A DNA stretch of 64,000 bases. Source: Flavobacteriales bacterium. Lineage in GTDB: Bacteria; Bacteroidota; Bacteroidia; Flavobacteriales_D; Crocinitomicaceae. The stretch is taken from assembly GCA_947475095.1 (NCBI GenBank), contig CANJLG010000009.1, forward strand, positions 29,916 through 93,915. Direction: 5' to 3'. Numbering within the stretch: position 1 is the first letter of the stretch; each line of letters starts with the position of its first letter. Below, one piece after another: positions 23,816 to 33,179 of the stretch. A model generated the notes under the pieces. The model did no database searches, was not told the DNA's origin, and was given only the letters and a program-made list of their open reading frames with translations. Made by a program: the position numbers and the translations under genes.

Positions 23816-24364
23816 TTAATGCTTTGGAATCCATTTAACTTCAACTATTCCAATGTCTTGCCCTAGTTTTCTACCTAAGACAAATAAGTAATCACTTAGA
23901 CGATTCATATAGGATAAAATCAAAGGGTCTACGACAGAGTTTTGCGCTAAAGTAACCACATTTCGCTCAGCCCTTCTGCACACACATCGCGCAATATGAC
24001 AGATAGAAACGATGGAGTGGCCACCGGGAAGAATAAAATGCTTCATTTCCGGCAACACTTCTTCCATTTGATCCATCCAATCTTCAAGAACTACGATGTC
24101 TTCTGCATTAATTTCAGGTAGTTTCATCGTTGAATGTTCCGGATCAGCGGCAAGGCAAGAACCCATCGTAAACAATCGATCTTGAATGATTAACAATTGT
24201 TGAATATAAACTTCATTAATGGATTGATCTCTCAATAATCCAATGTGCGCGTTCAATTCATCTAAGGTGCCATAGGCTTCAATGCGTAAATGACTTTTAA
24301 GCACTTTCGTGCCTCCAATTAGTCCTGTTTGACCGCCATCACCTTTCTTGGTATATATTTTCAT
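23816..24364 (-). CDS. PduO-type cob(I)alamin adenosyltransferase
   Basis: Makes adenosylcobalamin from cob(I)alamin and ATP. 182 residues, normal length. The N-terminal IYTKKGDGGQTGLIGG is the ATP-binding motif, and the RIEAYGTLDELNAHIG and ICRRAER-like (CVCRRAERNVV) segments are family hallmarks. It starts two bases after the ispH stop, so the two are probably cotranscribed. No cobalamin riboswitch is possible in the two-base gap, and I see none upstream of ispH. Confidence 0.92.
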   Translation of the reverse strand: MKIYTKKGDGGQTGLIGGTKVLKSHLRIEAYGTLDELNAHIGLLRDQSINEVYIQQLLIIQDRLFTMGSCLAADPEHSTMKLPEINAEDIVVLEDWMDQMEEVLPEMKHFILPGGHSIVSICHIARCVCRRAERNVVTLAQNSVVDPLILSYMNRLSDYLFVLGRKLGQDIGIVEVKWIPKH

Positions 24365-24365
24365 A

Positions 24366-25583
24366 CTATAAGTCTAAGAGTACTTCTTCAATTGATTTAT
24401 CTTCTTCACAAAGCGTTAAAATTCGCTGAATCACTTCGTCCATCAAGGAGTCAGGGCAAGAAGCACCTGAGGTAAGCGCGATGTTTATATGCGGTAAATC
24501 GGGCAAAAATGAGGGCCGCTGCTCCACAAATTTCTGATGGATATTAAAACTATGGATTTCATTTTTTGAAATGATTTCGCTTTCGTCTTTGATAAAATAG
24601 GTGGGAAATTTTGATTCTAATATTTCTACCAAATGAGTTGTATTAGAGCTATTGTAGCCTCCAATTACAATGGCTAAATCATACTCATTATCCATTAATG
24701 AAAGGGTAGAGGTTTGATTATCGTTTGTGGCATAACAAAGTGTATCCCGCGTGTCTGCCATGTGATTTTTGATATTTTCGGCTCCAAATTTTTCAATTAA
24801 TACAGAACGAAGATAAGCAGTGATTGACTCTGTTTCAGTGGCAAGCATGGTCGTTTGGTTAACGACACCAATTCTTACTAAATCAAGTTCAGGATTAAAA
24901 TTCGCTGTATATTTTCCTTCAAAATAAGGATAGAAATTGGCTTGATCAATATCTCCAGATATTATTTTCCCTAAATAAACAGCTTCCTCCATGTCTTTAA
25001 TGACAAGAGATGGTGAAATAGCTGCACTCCGAGAAAAAGTGGCTCTGGTTTCTTCATGTTCGGCTTTACCGTGGATAATTATGGTATGTCCTTGTGATCC
25101 CAATTTCCCAGAACGGTTCCATACTTTCTCTACAAAAGGGCAAGTTGTATTGTATGCTTGAATATCACATCCAATAATTTTCAGGCGATCTTCAATGTCT
25201 AAGGTTGTTCCAAAGGCAGGAATGATAACGATGTCTTCCGCCTTCAATGACTCAAAACTTATTAATTGTTTCCCATCCGTATCTTGTAAAAAAGCAATGC
25301 CGATTTTAGTTAAATCATCATTAACCGCAGGATTGTGAATCATTTGGCTAAGCAAGTAAATTCGTTTCTCGGGATTCTCTTTTATCGCTCTATAAGCAAT
25401 TTCAATGGCATTTTCGACACCGTAGCAAAATCCAAAATGACGCGCCAAATGAAACGTAATCTTGTTAAAATGAAGAACTGATGGCGAAAAATCTTGTTTT
25501 CTCGGATCTTGTATTTTACGCTTAGCTTTTACGCGACTAATGATAGGTGAACGATAAAAAGAAGGTACATCAAATTTTTTCAT
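24366..25583 (-). CDS. ispH: 4-hydroxy-3-methylbut-2-enyl diphosphate reductase
   Basis: The last enzyme of the MEP isoprenoid pathway, a [4Fe-4S] protein producing IPP and DMAPP. The three cluster Cys are visible in GFCYGVENA (about residue 53), TCPFVEKVW (about 148) and SGASCPDSLMDEVI (about 376); the second His motif GKAEHEET is also present. At 405 residues it is the long form typical of Bacteroidota and cyanobacteria, rather than the 310-residue E. coli form. Confidence 0.94.
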   Translation of the reverse strand: MKKFDVPSFYRSPIISRVKAKRKIQDPRKQDFSPSVLHFNKITFHLARHFGFCYGVENAIEIAYRAIKENPEKRIYLLSQMIHNPAVNDDLTKIGIAFLQDTDGKQLISFESLKAEDIVIIPAFGTTLDIEDRLKIIGCDIQAYNTTCPFVEKVWNRSGKLGSQGHTIIIHGKAEHEETRATFSRSAAISPSLVIKDMEEAVYLGKIISGDIDQANFYPYFEGKYTANFNPELDLVRIGVVNQTTMLATETESITAYLRSVLIEKFGAENIKNHMADTRDTLCYATNDNQTSTLSLMDNEYDLAIVIGGYNSSNTTHLVEILESKFPTYFIKDESEIISKNEIHSFNIHQKFVEQRPSFLPDLPHINIALTSGASCPDSLMDEVIQRILTLCEEDKSIEEVLLDL

Positions 25584-25639
25584 ACTAAGGCCTTAACCAA
25601 TTAAGCGTAACAATGTTCACAGTCGAGCAAAGATAAAAA

Positions 25640-25674
25640 AGAAAAGGCTACCAAATGAAATGATAGCCTTTTCT
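25640..25674 (-). terminator. Terminator after the MuiA-like gene
   Basis: Perfect 11-bp stem AGAAAAGGCTA / TAGCCTTTTCT around a 13-nt loop. On the minus strand a T-rich run follows. It lies 17 bp past the stop at 25691 and could also work for plus-strand transcripts. Confidence 0.75.
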
Positions 25675-25690
25675 TACTAAATTGAATTAT

Positions 25691-27373
25691 TTAATAGATT
25701 TCTAAGTTTTTATCCTTTGGATGTTTCACTTTGAAATCATAATCAATTACTTTCTTTTCTTTTGGTTTTAGCGTGAATGACCATTCGAGTAATCCAGTTC
25801 GATCGTCAAATCTACCTTTAGCAAAATTATCTGATTCAATGGTGATTTCTCCATTTTGTGTAATAGGTAGTTGATCTTGAACCACGATATCAATAGCACT
25901 CGATTTCTGATTGCTTATTTCAATGGAGTAGGCAAAGGTCCGTTCTCTTTTATCGCCTATGATTTTATCTTTTAACTCTTTTTTCAATAGCGTTCGTTTT
26001 ACAATGATACTTGGGTCTTTTCCAAGAGATAAATTCAAGGTGTCATCCATGTTCGTCGGATCAATATAGGTTTCACCAATATACGAACCGTCAAAGAAAA
26101 TATTTGCCTGCCCAGGAACAAGTTGAAGGTTTTCCAACTTTGTCATTTGAGCCACAAGATAAACAGATGCATCAAGTTTTGGAACAGCGTAATATTTAAA
26201 TTTAGTATCCAACTCAGCTGTTTTAATTAGGACAATATGACTATCGCTATTCGATTTGATGGAGTAGGGCAGGTCGATTTTAAATTCCGCTGAAATTAAT
26301 CGGTGAACAACAGTTGTGAATTCATCTGCTCCCATGATATTTTTATCATCATCCTGTTCCTCACTTAATGTATACCCTCTATTGAAAAGCGCTTGAGATG
26401 TAACTTGTACTTCTTGTAATTGATTCATATTATCCTTTCTTTTTCTTTCTGATTTATAAATATTATAATCTATATACCAAGGATTTAAAGTTGGTTTGGT
26501 TTTATTTACGTTTGGATTATTCGTTGAAATGGTTAAGCCAACATTTTCCCAATCGAGTCCAGTTGTTTGATATACCTGAGCTTTATAGGTTAAGTTAATC
26601 TTCCCCGTATTGGAATCGCTTCTTAAATCATAAAGGGGAGTCCATCCGGCATTTGAAACTACGTATGAAAAGTTTAGCTTACCCGTAACTGCTGTTTTTG
26701 CGGATACGGTAATGGTAATCCTTGGTATCGGAACAATATTGTTATCAATAGATCCATTGTTATTTAGGTAGTTCCTTAAGTCATTGAGTCGGGTATCCAT
26801 GACTGTTTTCTTTGTCATTTTCTCTTGCTTCTTTTTTTCAAGCGCCAATAGTTTTTTATTTAATTCGGTCATTTTTGTCGCATAATATTCTACCGTCTGT
26901 TTCAGCAAGTTGATTGAGTCATTTACTTTACCGATACTCCTTACCATGCCATTTGATGAGATAATCTGTTTGGAAGCAACTAAGACATTGATTTCATCTT
27001 GAATGTCCTGAAGGTCATATCCTACTATTCGCAAGGAATCTTCCAATAATTGAATATCGCGCTTTGTTTTAAGGTCAAGACCATTATTGGTGTAATTTGG
27101 CTGAGGATAAAATAAAGAATAGCGTGTATCTAAAATTACTAAGTCGCCAATTCCTTTTACCTGAATACTTTTAGGGTCAATAAAAGAACTGATTCCCTCA
27201 ATAATTATCTCGGTAACGCCAATTTTAACCGAATAATTTGCTTTGTGATGCAGTTGTGCGCCTTGCGCATATACTGTTACATCAGTCAGTGTAGACTTGA
27301 TGATTTCTTTTTCTGTTGCGTGTAAGCAATTGCTAGATAAAACTAGACAAAAAGCAATAAGGATTTTTTTCAT
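25691..27373 (-). CDS. MuiA/DUF4139-family secreted protein
   Basis: 560 residues with a signal peptide (about residues 1-19, ending at LHA). Residues about 30-130 match the DUF4140 N-terminal domain (VTVYAQGAQLHHKANY...I.GI....DP.SIQVKG). A coiled-coil follows (about 130-205, LNKKLLALEKKKQEKMTKK), then the DUF4139 beta-rich domain (VSNAGWTPLYDLR...LTYKAQVYQTTGLDWENVGLTISTNNP). Proteins of this group are annotated as mucoidy inhibitor MuiA-like; the molecular role is not known. Between the domains is a short low-complexity linker with a TSQALFNRGY segment. Confidence 0.82.
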   Translation of the reverse strand: MKKILIAFCLVLSSNCLHATEKEIIKSTLTDVTVYAQGAQLHHKANYSVKIGVTEIIIEGISSFIDPKSIQVKGIGDLVILDTRYSLFYPQPNYTNNGLDLKTKRDIQLLEDSLRIVGYDLQDIQDEINVLVASKQIISSNGMVRSIGKVNDSINLLKQTVEYYATKMTELNKKLLALEKKKQEKMTKKTVMDTRLNDLRNYLNNNGSIDNNIVPIPRITITVSAKTAVTGKLNFSYVVSNAGWTPLYDLRSDSNTGKINLTYKAQVYQTTGLDWENVGLTISTNNPNVNKTKPTLNPWYIDYNIYKSERKRKDNMNQLQEVQVTSQALFNRGYTLSEEQDDDKNIMGADEFTTVVHRLISAEFKIDLPYSIKSNSDSHIVLIKTAELDTKFKYYAVPKLDASVYLVAQMTKLENLQLVPGQANIFFDGSYIGETYIDPTNMDDTLNLSLGKDPSIIVKRTLLKKELKDKIIGDKRERTFAYSIEISNQKSSAIDIVVQDQLPITQNGEITIESDNFAKGRFDDRTGLLEWSFTLKPKEKKVIDYDFKVKHPKDKNLEIY

Positions 27374-27431
27374 AGGATTAGTTTTTATGCGCTTACATAC
27401 GCATTTGTGAAACGTTCAAAAGGTCTTGAAA

Positions 27432-28820
27432 TTAATGTGTAAGTGCTTGAATTTCAGAAACAATACGAAGTGCGAGTTGATCAGCAAGTGCTGAATCCTT
27501 GCTTTCAGCATAGATACGAATAATGGGCTCAGTATTACTTTTACGAAGATGCACCCATTCTTTCCCGATATAAATTTTTACTCCATCTGTTGTATCTACT
27601 TCTTCGTGCGCATATTTATTCGCCATTGCAAGTAGAATGGCATCAACATCTGTAGTTGGGGATAAATCAATTTTATTCTTTGAAATAGAATACGCTGGAA
27701 ATTGATCCCTAAAATCAGTTAAGGGTTTTTTATTTTCTGCCAAATGCGATAAAAATAAGGCAATTCCAACCAATGAATCCCTTCCATAATGAAGATCAGG
27801 ATAGATTACACCGCCATTTCCTTCACCACCAATTACGGCGTTGATTTCCTTCATTTTAGCAACCACATTTACTTCGCCAACCGCAGCTGCAGCATAGATT
27901 TGGCCTTTTTCTTCGGTGATATCGCGTAGAGCGCGAGTAGATGACAAATTTGACACTGTGGCTCCTGGCGTTTTCGATACTACATAATCAGCTACAGCAA
28001 CCAATGTGTATTCCTCCCCGAACATCGAACCGTCCTCACATACAAAAGCGAGACGATCAACATCAGGATCAACTGTTAAACCAAAATCAGCTTTTGTTTC
28101 CACAATCTTATTAGAAAGATCAACGAGATGAGCAGGGAGCGGTTCAGGATTATGTGGGAATTCACCCGTAGGATCGCAATATAATTCTATAACCTGTTCA
28201 ACGCCTAAGGCCTTAAGCAAGGCAGGGACAAATATACCACCGCTCGAATTAACTGCATCGACCACAATTTTGAAATTTGCTTCCTTAATAGCTGAAATGT
28301 TTACAAGTGCTAATGCTAAAATGGCATCAATGTGTTTCTGCAAGTAAGAGTTATCATGGATAACGGTACCGATATTATCGACATCACAAAAATCAAATAA
28401 CTCATTTTCAGCTATATGAAGCACTTCTTCTCCATCTTTACCTGAGATAAATTCTCCTTTATTATTTAATAATTTTAAGGCGTTCCATTGTTTTGGATTA
28501 TGACTAGCCGTAAGGATTATCCCGCCGTTCGCATTTTCGAGTGGAACAGCAATTTCAACTGTTGGGGTTGTTGATAATCCAAGATTAATGACATCGATAC
28601 CAAGACCGATAAGCGTAGAAACGACTAAATCCGAAATCATAGGTCCTGAAATACGTGCATCTCGTCCTATGACAACTTTTACTTTTTTAGTACTTGATTG
28701 TTGGATAATCCACGTACCATAAGCGGCAGCAAACTTAACGGCATCAATAGGAGTGAGGCCATCATTTACTTTTCCTCCAATAGTACCTCTAATTCCAGAA
28801 ATCGATTTTATCAGTGTCAT
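27432..28820 (-). CDS. glmM: Phosphoglucosamine mutase
   Basis: Interconverts glucosamine-6-P and glucosamine-1-P for peptidoglycan and LPS precursors. The 462-residue alpha-D-phosphohexomutase has the phosphoserine loop TASHNPKQWNALK (Ser near residue 103), the metal loop DPDVDRLAF (about 247), the sugar loop GGEGNGGVIYP (about 328), and the phosphate loop RKSNTEPIIRIYAE near the end. In Bacteroidota this subgroup is annotated as GlmM; phosphomannomutase activity cannot be excluded. Confidence 0.88.
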   Translation of the reverse strand: MTLIKSISGIRGTIGGKVNDGLTPIDAVKFAAAYGTWIIQQSSTKKVKVVIGRDARISGPMISDLVVSTLIGLGIDVINLGLSTTPTVEIAVPLENANGGIILTASHNPKQWNALKLLNNKGEFISGKDGEEVLHIAENELFDFCDVDNIGTVIHDNSYLQKHIDAILALALVNISAIKEANFKIVVDAVNSSGGIFVPALLKALGVEQVIELYCDPTGEFPHNPEPLPAHLVDLSNKIVETKADFGLTVDPDVDRLAFVCEDGSMFGEEYTLVAVADYVVSKTPGATVSNLSSTRALRDITEEKGQIYAAAAVGEVNVVAKMKEINAVIGGEGNGGVIYPDLHYGRDSLVGIALFLSHLAENKKPLTDFRDQFPAYSISKNKIDLSPTTDVDAILLAMANKYAHEEVDTTDGVKIYIGKEWVHLRKSNTEPIIRIYAESKDSALADQLALRIVSEIQALTH

Positions 28821-28830
28821 CGGTCAAAAC

Positions 28831-29319
28831 TTAGTATTTCTTTTTCAAACCTACCATATGTAAGCAGGCAACAGCGCATTCAATTCCTTTATTGCCATGA
28901 ATACCTCCAGATCGATCAATTGATTGCTGCTCATTTTCATCCGTTAGAACGCAAAAAGCAATTGGCTTGCTGTGTTTTAACATAACATCCATTAATCCAT
29001 GGGTAGTTCCAGCGCATACAAAATCGAAATGCTTAGTTTCACCCTGAATAACAACACCAATAGCAATGACGCCATCAAATTTATTTGTATCCAGCATCAT
29101 TTGACAAGCAAGTGGCAATTCAAAAGCACCTGGCACATATTCAATTGTGATATCGTGTTCCTTTACCCCATTGTCAAGCAATGTCTGTTGTGCCCCTAAT
29201 AATAAGTTTGAGGTAATCTTTTTGTTCCAATTAGAAACAACAATGCCGATTTTAAAACCGGCACCATTAGGAACAAAGTCCTTGTTATATGAAGATAAAT
29301 TAGTTCCTTCCGTGGCCAT
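28831..29319 (-). CDS. ribH: 6,7-dimethyl-8-ribityllumazine synthase
   Basis: The penultimate step of riboflavin synthesis, forming 60-mer or pentameric shells. 162 residues. Family segments: IGIVVSNWNKKIT near residue 24, VPGAFELPLACQMM (about 66-79), AIGVVIQGETKHFDFVC with the catalytic His, and the IAFCVLTDENEQQSIDRSGG loop. The stop of the TPR gene upstream overlaps its start by one base, so the two are cotranscribed. Confidence 0.94.
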   Translation of the reverse strand: MATEGTNLSSYNKDFVPNGAGFKIGIVVSNWNKKITSNLLLGAQQTLLDNGVKEHDITIEYVPGAFELPLACQMMLDTNKFDGVIAIGVVIQGETKHFDFVCAGTTHGLMDVMLKHSKPIAFCVLTDENEQQSIDRSGGIHGNKGIECAVACLHMVGLKKKY

Positions 29320-29966
29320 TACTTTGCCTTATTACTCGAAACTCTCGCAATGTATTTATCGATTGTAAAAATATTTTGTGAGGCATATTCAGGAAATTCA
29401 TCCCTAATTCGAATATAATGTTCAGCGGCTACACTATACTTTTTTAATTGTTCTGCAACAGCTCCTGCCTTGAATAAGTACATTGGAGTGGTTAAATTAT
29501 TTTCCCCTGCAATTGAAGCTTCCTCGTAAAGTTTCAGTGCAGCATCGTATTTTTTTAATTCTACGTTACAATCTCCCTGAAGACCAATACAAAAAACAGA
29601 TATATAAGTATCATCAGGATTCGCTTCTTTTAAGCTATTTAATGCCTTAACGAATTGACCTTTGCTCATGTAACATTTACCTAAAAGATATTGTGCAATT
29701 TCTCCACCGTCATAACCATCATATTTTTTGACAGCAGTAATTAATAAAGGAATAGCCTTGTCAATTTCTCCTTTTTTCATATAATTTAGAGATATCCAAT
29801 AACAATCTTTGGACTTCTCGTTAGCTGGCTTCCAAATAAACTGTCGATAAGAAAAATAAAGCAAGACTGAAAGAAATAATCCGCCAATACAATACGTTGC
29901 AATTCGAAATTTTTTATTTGATTTAAAGGATGATTTTAATGAATCTAATGAAAATGTATCTAACAT
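29319..29966 (-). CDS. Membrane-anchored tetratricopeptide-repeat protein
   Basis: 215 residues with one transmembrane helix at about 23-45 (YCIGGLFLSVLLYFSYRQF) and TPR-like helical pairs from about 58 to 205 (for example AIPLLITAVKKYDG, KALNSLKEANPDD, AALKLYEEASIAGEN). It resembles YfgM/anchor-type TPR proteins that present a periplasmic scaffold. It overlaps ribH by one base. Partner unknown. Confidence 0.72.
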   Translation of the reverse strand: MLDTFSLDSLKSSFKSNKKFRIATYCIGGLFLSVLLYFSYRQFIWKPANEKSKDCYWISLNYMKKGEIDKAIPLLITAVKKYDGYDGGEIAQYLLGKCYMSKGQFVKALNSLKEANPDDTYISVFCIGLQGDCNVELKKYDAALKLYEEASIAGENNLTTPMYLFKAGAVAEQLKKYSVAAEHYIRIRDEFPEYASQNIFTIDKYIARVSSNKAK

Positions 29967-30154
29967 GCCTATTTTTTAGATTGCAAATTTAGAATTTTTT
30001 TTTGATTTTTTTTTAAATTATCAAAGGTTTAGCGATAAAATTATCAGAGCCTTGTTTGTTCGGAAAAGGATTAAACAAATAAAAGAATAATTATAAATAA
30101 TTTATTAGGTGTTTTTGTTATATTTCATTATTGAATTATCTAATTTTACAATCA

Positions 30155-31081
30155 ATGGAAAACAACGATTCTTCAGCAAAAAAAACCAAAAATTCAAAGT
30201 CTATTATACTTTTAGCTGGATTTAGTTTCATCATCCCGTTACTTTTATTAAATATTTACGACTCCTCTTCTTTGGAATTATCATTTTCTGATATAAAATT
30301 AAAAAAGATGACAGTGGATTCAGCTGAGCCAGCATTAAATATAAAAACGGCAGTTAAAATTAAGCCTAACTTGTTAAAGAATAATAATTTAAAGGCCGAT
30401 TCTAAGAAAAAGTCGCACAATAATCACAAACTGGGAGCAGAAAAAAAAGAGTTGTATTTGGCCATTAACCTAGATTCCATAGTTTACACGAAAAAGGCTG
30501 ACTCAAGTGGTCATCGAATTATGATCATGGGGGATTCTGAATGCGGGGGCTTATTTTCGGTATTGAATGATTATTGTTATCAAAATGGACATGAATTAGT
30601 AGCGAGTTTAGTATGGAATTCAGCAACTATTTTAAATTTTGCCTATTCGGACACAGTAATAAAAGCGATTAATAAATACGAGCCAACGTTTATTTTCATT
30701 GTTGTAGGCTTAAATGAAATTTATGCATCAGATTTAAAGAAGCGTAAAAGTGCAGCAGAAATTCTTGCCAATAAAATCAAAGGAATACCTTACGCTTGGA
30801 TTGGGCCAGCAAATTATGCAGAAGATAATGGCATTAATGCTGCATTTGCTTCAGCTGCAGAACCGGGGAGTTTTTTTCTTTCAAAAGATTTAAATCTACC
30901 TAAAGGTCAGGATGGAAGACACCCAAACTCATTAGGATATCAAATTTGGATGGCGGCTATTGCAAATTGGTTAGAAACTGAGGCTAAGTACCATCTAGAG
31001 ATGAAACATCCAGCAATTCGCGGTCAGAAAATAAGAGCTAAGATTATAAATTTAAATGCTGCAAAGTACCGTGGATATTAA
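30155..31081 (+). CDS. SGNH-hydrolase-like membrane-anchored protein
   Basis: About 308 residues. One hydrophobic segment at about residues 17-33 anchors it; a Lys-rich linker follows. The C-terminal domain has SGNH/GDSL-like blocks: IMGDSECGG (nucleophile Ser), VVGLNEIY (block III-like) and DGRHPNSLGYQIW (Asp and His). In O-acetylation systems such periplasmic SGNH proteins pair with an MBOAT protein, and an MBOAT gene overlaps its 3' end by 26 bases. ATG 30155 is preferred over an in-frame TTG at 30131. Confidence 0.78.
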   Translation: MENNDSSAKKTKNSKSIILLAGFSFIIPLLLLNIYDSSSLELSFSDIKLKKMTVDSAEPALNIKTAVKIKPNLLKNNNLKADSKKKSHNNHKLGAEKKELYLAINLDSIVYTKKADSSGHRIMIMGDSECGGLFSVLNDYCYQNGHELVASLVWNSATILNFAYSDTVIKAINKYEPTFIFIVVGLNEIYASDLKKRKSAAEILANKIKGIPYAWIGPANYAEDNGINAAFASAAEPGSFFLSKDLNLPKGQDGRHPNSLGYQIWMAAIANWLETEAKYHLEMKHPAIRGQKIRAKIINLNAAKYRGY

Positions 31082-32555
31082 TTTCATTCTAAATTTATTT
31101 AGTGCTGAAAATATAAAAGCAGCATTCAGTTACTCATTTAACGAGCCTTGGTTTTTTACAGAGTTTAGCTTTTTATTTGTTTTTGGTTTTTTCTTGATTA
31201 TCTATTCTTTTATTGTAGAAAAAAATAAATGGAAAAACGTATACATTATTCTATTCAGTTTATTTTTCTATTATAAATCCAGCGGACCTTTTCTTGGTTT
31301 ATTTATCTTGATGATTATTAGTGATTACTTATTCGCAAAGTATATCGCAAATCAAGAGGGGCTCAAAAAAAAACTATTGCTGTATCTTTCACTTGTATAC
31401 AGCCTTTCATTTTTATTATATTTTAAATATTCTGACTTTGTTGTTCTTAACTTAAATCAATTTGCAGGAACACATTTCGCCCTAAATAATTTATTTCTTC
31501 CTATTGGAATTTCTTTCTATACCTTCCAATCCATTAGTTATTTAGTAGATGTTTATCGCAATGAATTAGCCCCGGCCAAACGTTTTAGTGATTATGCCTT
31601 TTACATGACATTTTTCCCTCATTTAGTTGCTGGACCTATTGTTAGAGCGAAAGATTTTCTACCTCAAATCGCAAGTCCTAATATTATTGATAGCCGTTTA
31701 TACAAGGAAAGTATCTTACGAATTTTGATGGGATTAATGAAGAAATTATTTATCGCAGATTATTTAGGTAAATATGTTACTATTTTACATGCTACACCCA
31801 ACGGTTTTTCCGGGTTTGAGCATTTCATGTCTATGTATGCCTATAGCTTTCAGATCTATTTTGATTTTTCAGGGTATTCTGATATTGCAATTGGTATTGC
31901 CTTATTGCTTGGGTATCGATTGAAGGATAATTTTGATGGTCCTTACTTAGCTTCGAATATTACCATATTCTGGCGAAAATGGCATATTTCCCTTAGTAAT
32001 TGGTTAAAGGATTACATCTATATTCCTTTGGGTGGGAGTAGACACGGAGTTTTTAAAACCTATTTATTTCTTTTAATTACGATGTTAATCGGAGGATTTT
32101 GGCACGGAGCAGATTGGCGTTTTATGTTTTGGGGTTTAGCCCATGGACTAGCATTAGTATTACATAAAATCTGGTCGACTTATGTTAAAATCAATCCAAA
32201 AAATATGCTCTTCTCTTTCCTGGGGGTTGTACTTACGTTTAATTTCGTTTCAATATGCTGGATATTTTTTAGATCATCTTCCTTTGAGATCGCATTTGAA
32301 AGCATCAATTCCATTTTTACAAAAATAAATTTTCTTGAGGCCTATACTTTTACGATGGCGAGACCCGAGATCACCATTTTAATATTGCTTTCGATGCTTA
32401 TCGTTTTCACTCCCTTTAAAGTTAAGAACTTCCTAATAGAAAAGAGTTATAAATTACCAGCTTTTACCTATATAATATTGATAACACTTACTCTTCAGCT
32501 GATTATTCAATTTAAAGATGATCTAATTCAACCCTTTATCTACTTTCAATTTTGA
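31056..32555 (+). CDS. MBOAT family O-acyltransferase
   Basis: A polytopic membrane protein of 499 residues (about eleven hydrophobic segments) of the AlgI/DltB-like MBOAT family. The signature region LPIGISFYTFQSISYLVD (about 150-167), the FPHLVAGPIVR motif, and the catalytic-His segment GGFWHGADWRFMFWGLAHG (about 345-363) are all present. It moves acetyl groups to surface polysaccharide with an SGNH partner, here the gene just upstream. The start is within the upstream gene in a different frame. Confidence 0.9.
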   Translation: MLQSTVDINFILNLFSAENIKAAFSYSFNEPWFFTEFSFLFVFGFFLIIYSFIVEKNKWKNVYIILFSLFFYYKSSGPFLGLFILMIISDYLFAKYIANQEGLKKKLLLYLSLVYSLSFLLYFKYSDFVVLNLNQFAGTHFALNNLFLPIGISFYTFQSISYLVDVYRNELAPAKRFSDYAFYMTFFPHLVAGPIVRAKDFLPQIASPNIIDSRLYKESILRILMGLMKKLFIADYLGKYVTILHATPNGFSGFEHFMSMYAYSFQIYFDFSGYSDIAIGIALLLGYRLKDNFDGPYLASNITIFWRKWHISLSNWLKDYIYIPLGGSRHGVFKTYLFLLITMLIGGFWHGADWRFMFWGLAHGLALVLHKIWSTYVKINPKNMLFSFLGVVLTFNFVSICWIFFRSSSFEIAFESINSIFTKINFLEAYTFTMARPEITILILLSMLIVFTPFKVKNFLIEKSYKLPAFTYIILITLTLQLIIQFKDDLIQPFIYFQF

Positions 32556-32568
32556 TAATTGAATTGAA

Positions 32569-33015
32569 CTATTGGCAATTTTTCTTTAAGGTATTATAGA
32601 TGCTATTACTCCAACCATTCGCATCTGCCGCATAGCCATAAGAGGCGATAGTTTTAAGCCATTTTAGGTTGTCTTTTGAACCCTTCATGGTTGCATAATA
32701 TTTTTTTGATACCACTAAATTACAAAATCCTATATATGAATCTCGTATTGTCGGGAAGTAGCGATAAACACTTTTATAATTAGATATCGACACATCATTT
32801 TTTCCTGTAATACCAAAATGATTATGTAATTTTTTAGCAACTCCGCTTGTCCCACCTCCAGATTCTATGTAAGCAATGCTCAAAATTACACAAGCGGGAA
32901 TTTGATAAACCGACTCCAAACTATCCGCTAATTTTCTATAATCAACAAAATACTTATGTTGGCCGAAAGACGAAAAAGCTATTGAAATAAAAACGATGAG
33001 ACTAATTTTCTTCAT
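32569..33015 (-). CDS. Secreted N-acetylglucosaminidase-domain protein (GH73-like)
   Basis: 148 residues with a signal peptide (about 1-18). The mature domain matches the FlgJ/GH73 glucosaminidase core: PACVILSIAYIESGGGTSGVAKKLHNHFGI, with the catalytic Glu in YIESG, then YRYFPTIRDSYIGFCNLV and the ending SYGYAADANGWSNSIYNTLKK. It would cut peptidoglycan glycan strands in the periplasm. It is convergent with the MBOAT gene, 13 bp apart. Confidence 0.85.
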   Translation of the reverse strand: MKKISLIVFISIAFSSFGQHKYFVDYRKLADSLESVYQIPACVILSIAYIESGGGTSGVAKKLHNHFGITGKNDVSISNYKSVYRYFPTIRDSYIGFCNLVVSKKYYATMKGSKDNLKWLKTIASYGYAADANGWSNSIYNTLKKNCQ

Positions 33016-33155
33016 ATTTAAACACTAATTAATTGTGTAAATATAAGATAAACAAAGCATTAAATAAAAGAGATGGGTTTTATACGCATCAAATGTAGTA
33101 ACAAAGCATCAAAAGATTATTACCAATCTACAGCACTATTTAATGCATTAAGGCG

Positions 33156-33163
33156 TACTTTTG
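33156..33163 (+). promoter_or_regulatory. Candidate -7 box of aroB
   Basis: TACTTTTG (TAnnTTTG) 17 bp before the aroB ATG at 33180. No clear TTG at the ideal distance. The leader would be about ten bases. Confidence 0.45.
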
Positions 33164-33179
33164 ACCTCAAAATCCAAGC

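Noticed and set aside
24366..25620. Cobalamin riboswitch for the adenosyltransferase
   Set aside because: The gene begins two bases after ispH, and the short region upstream of ispH has none of the conserved B12-box features.
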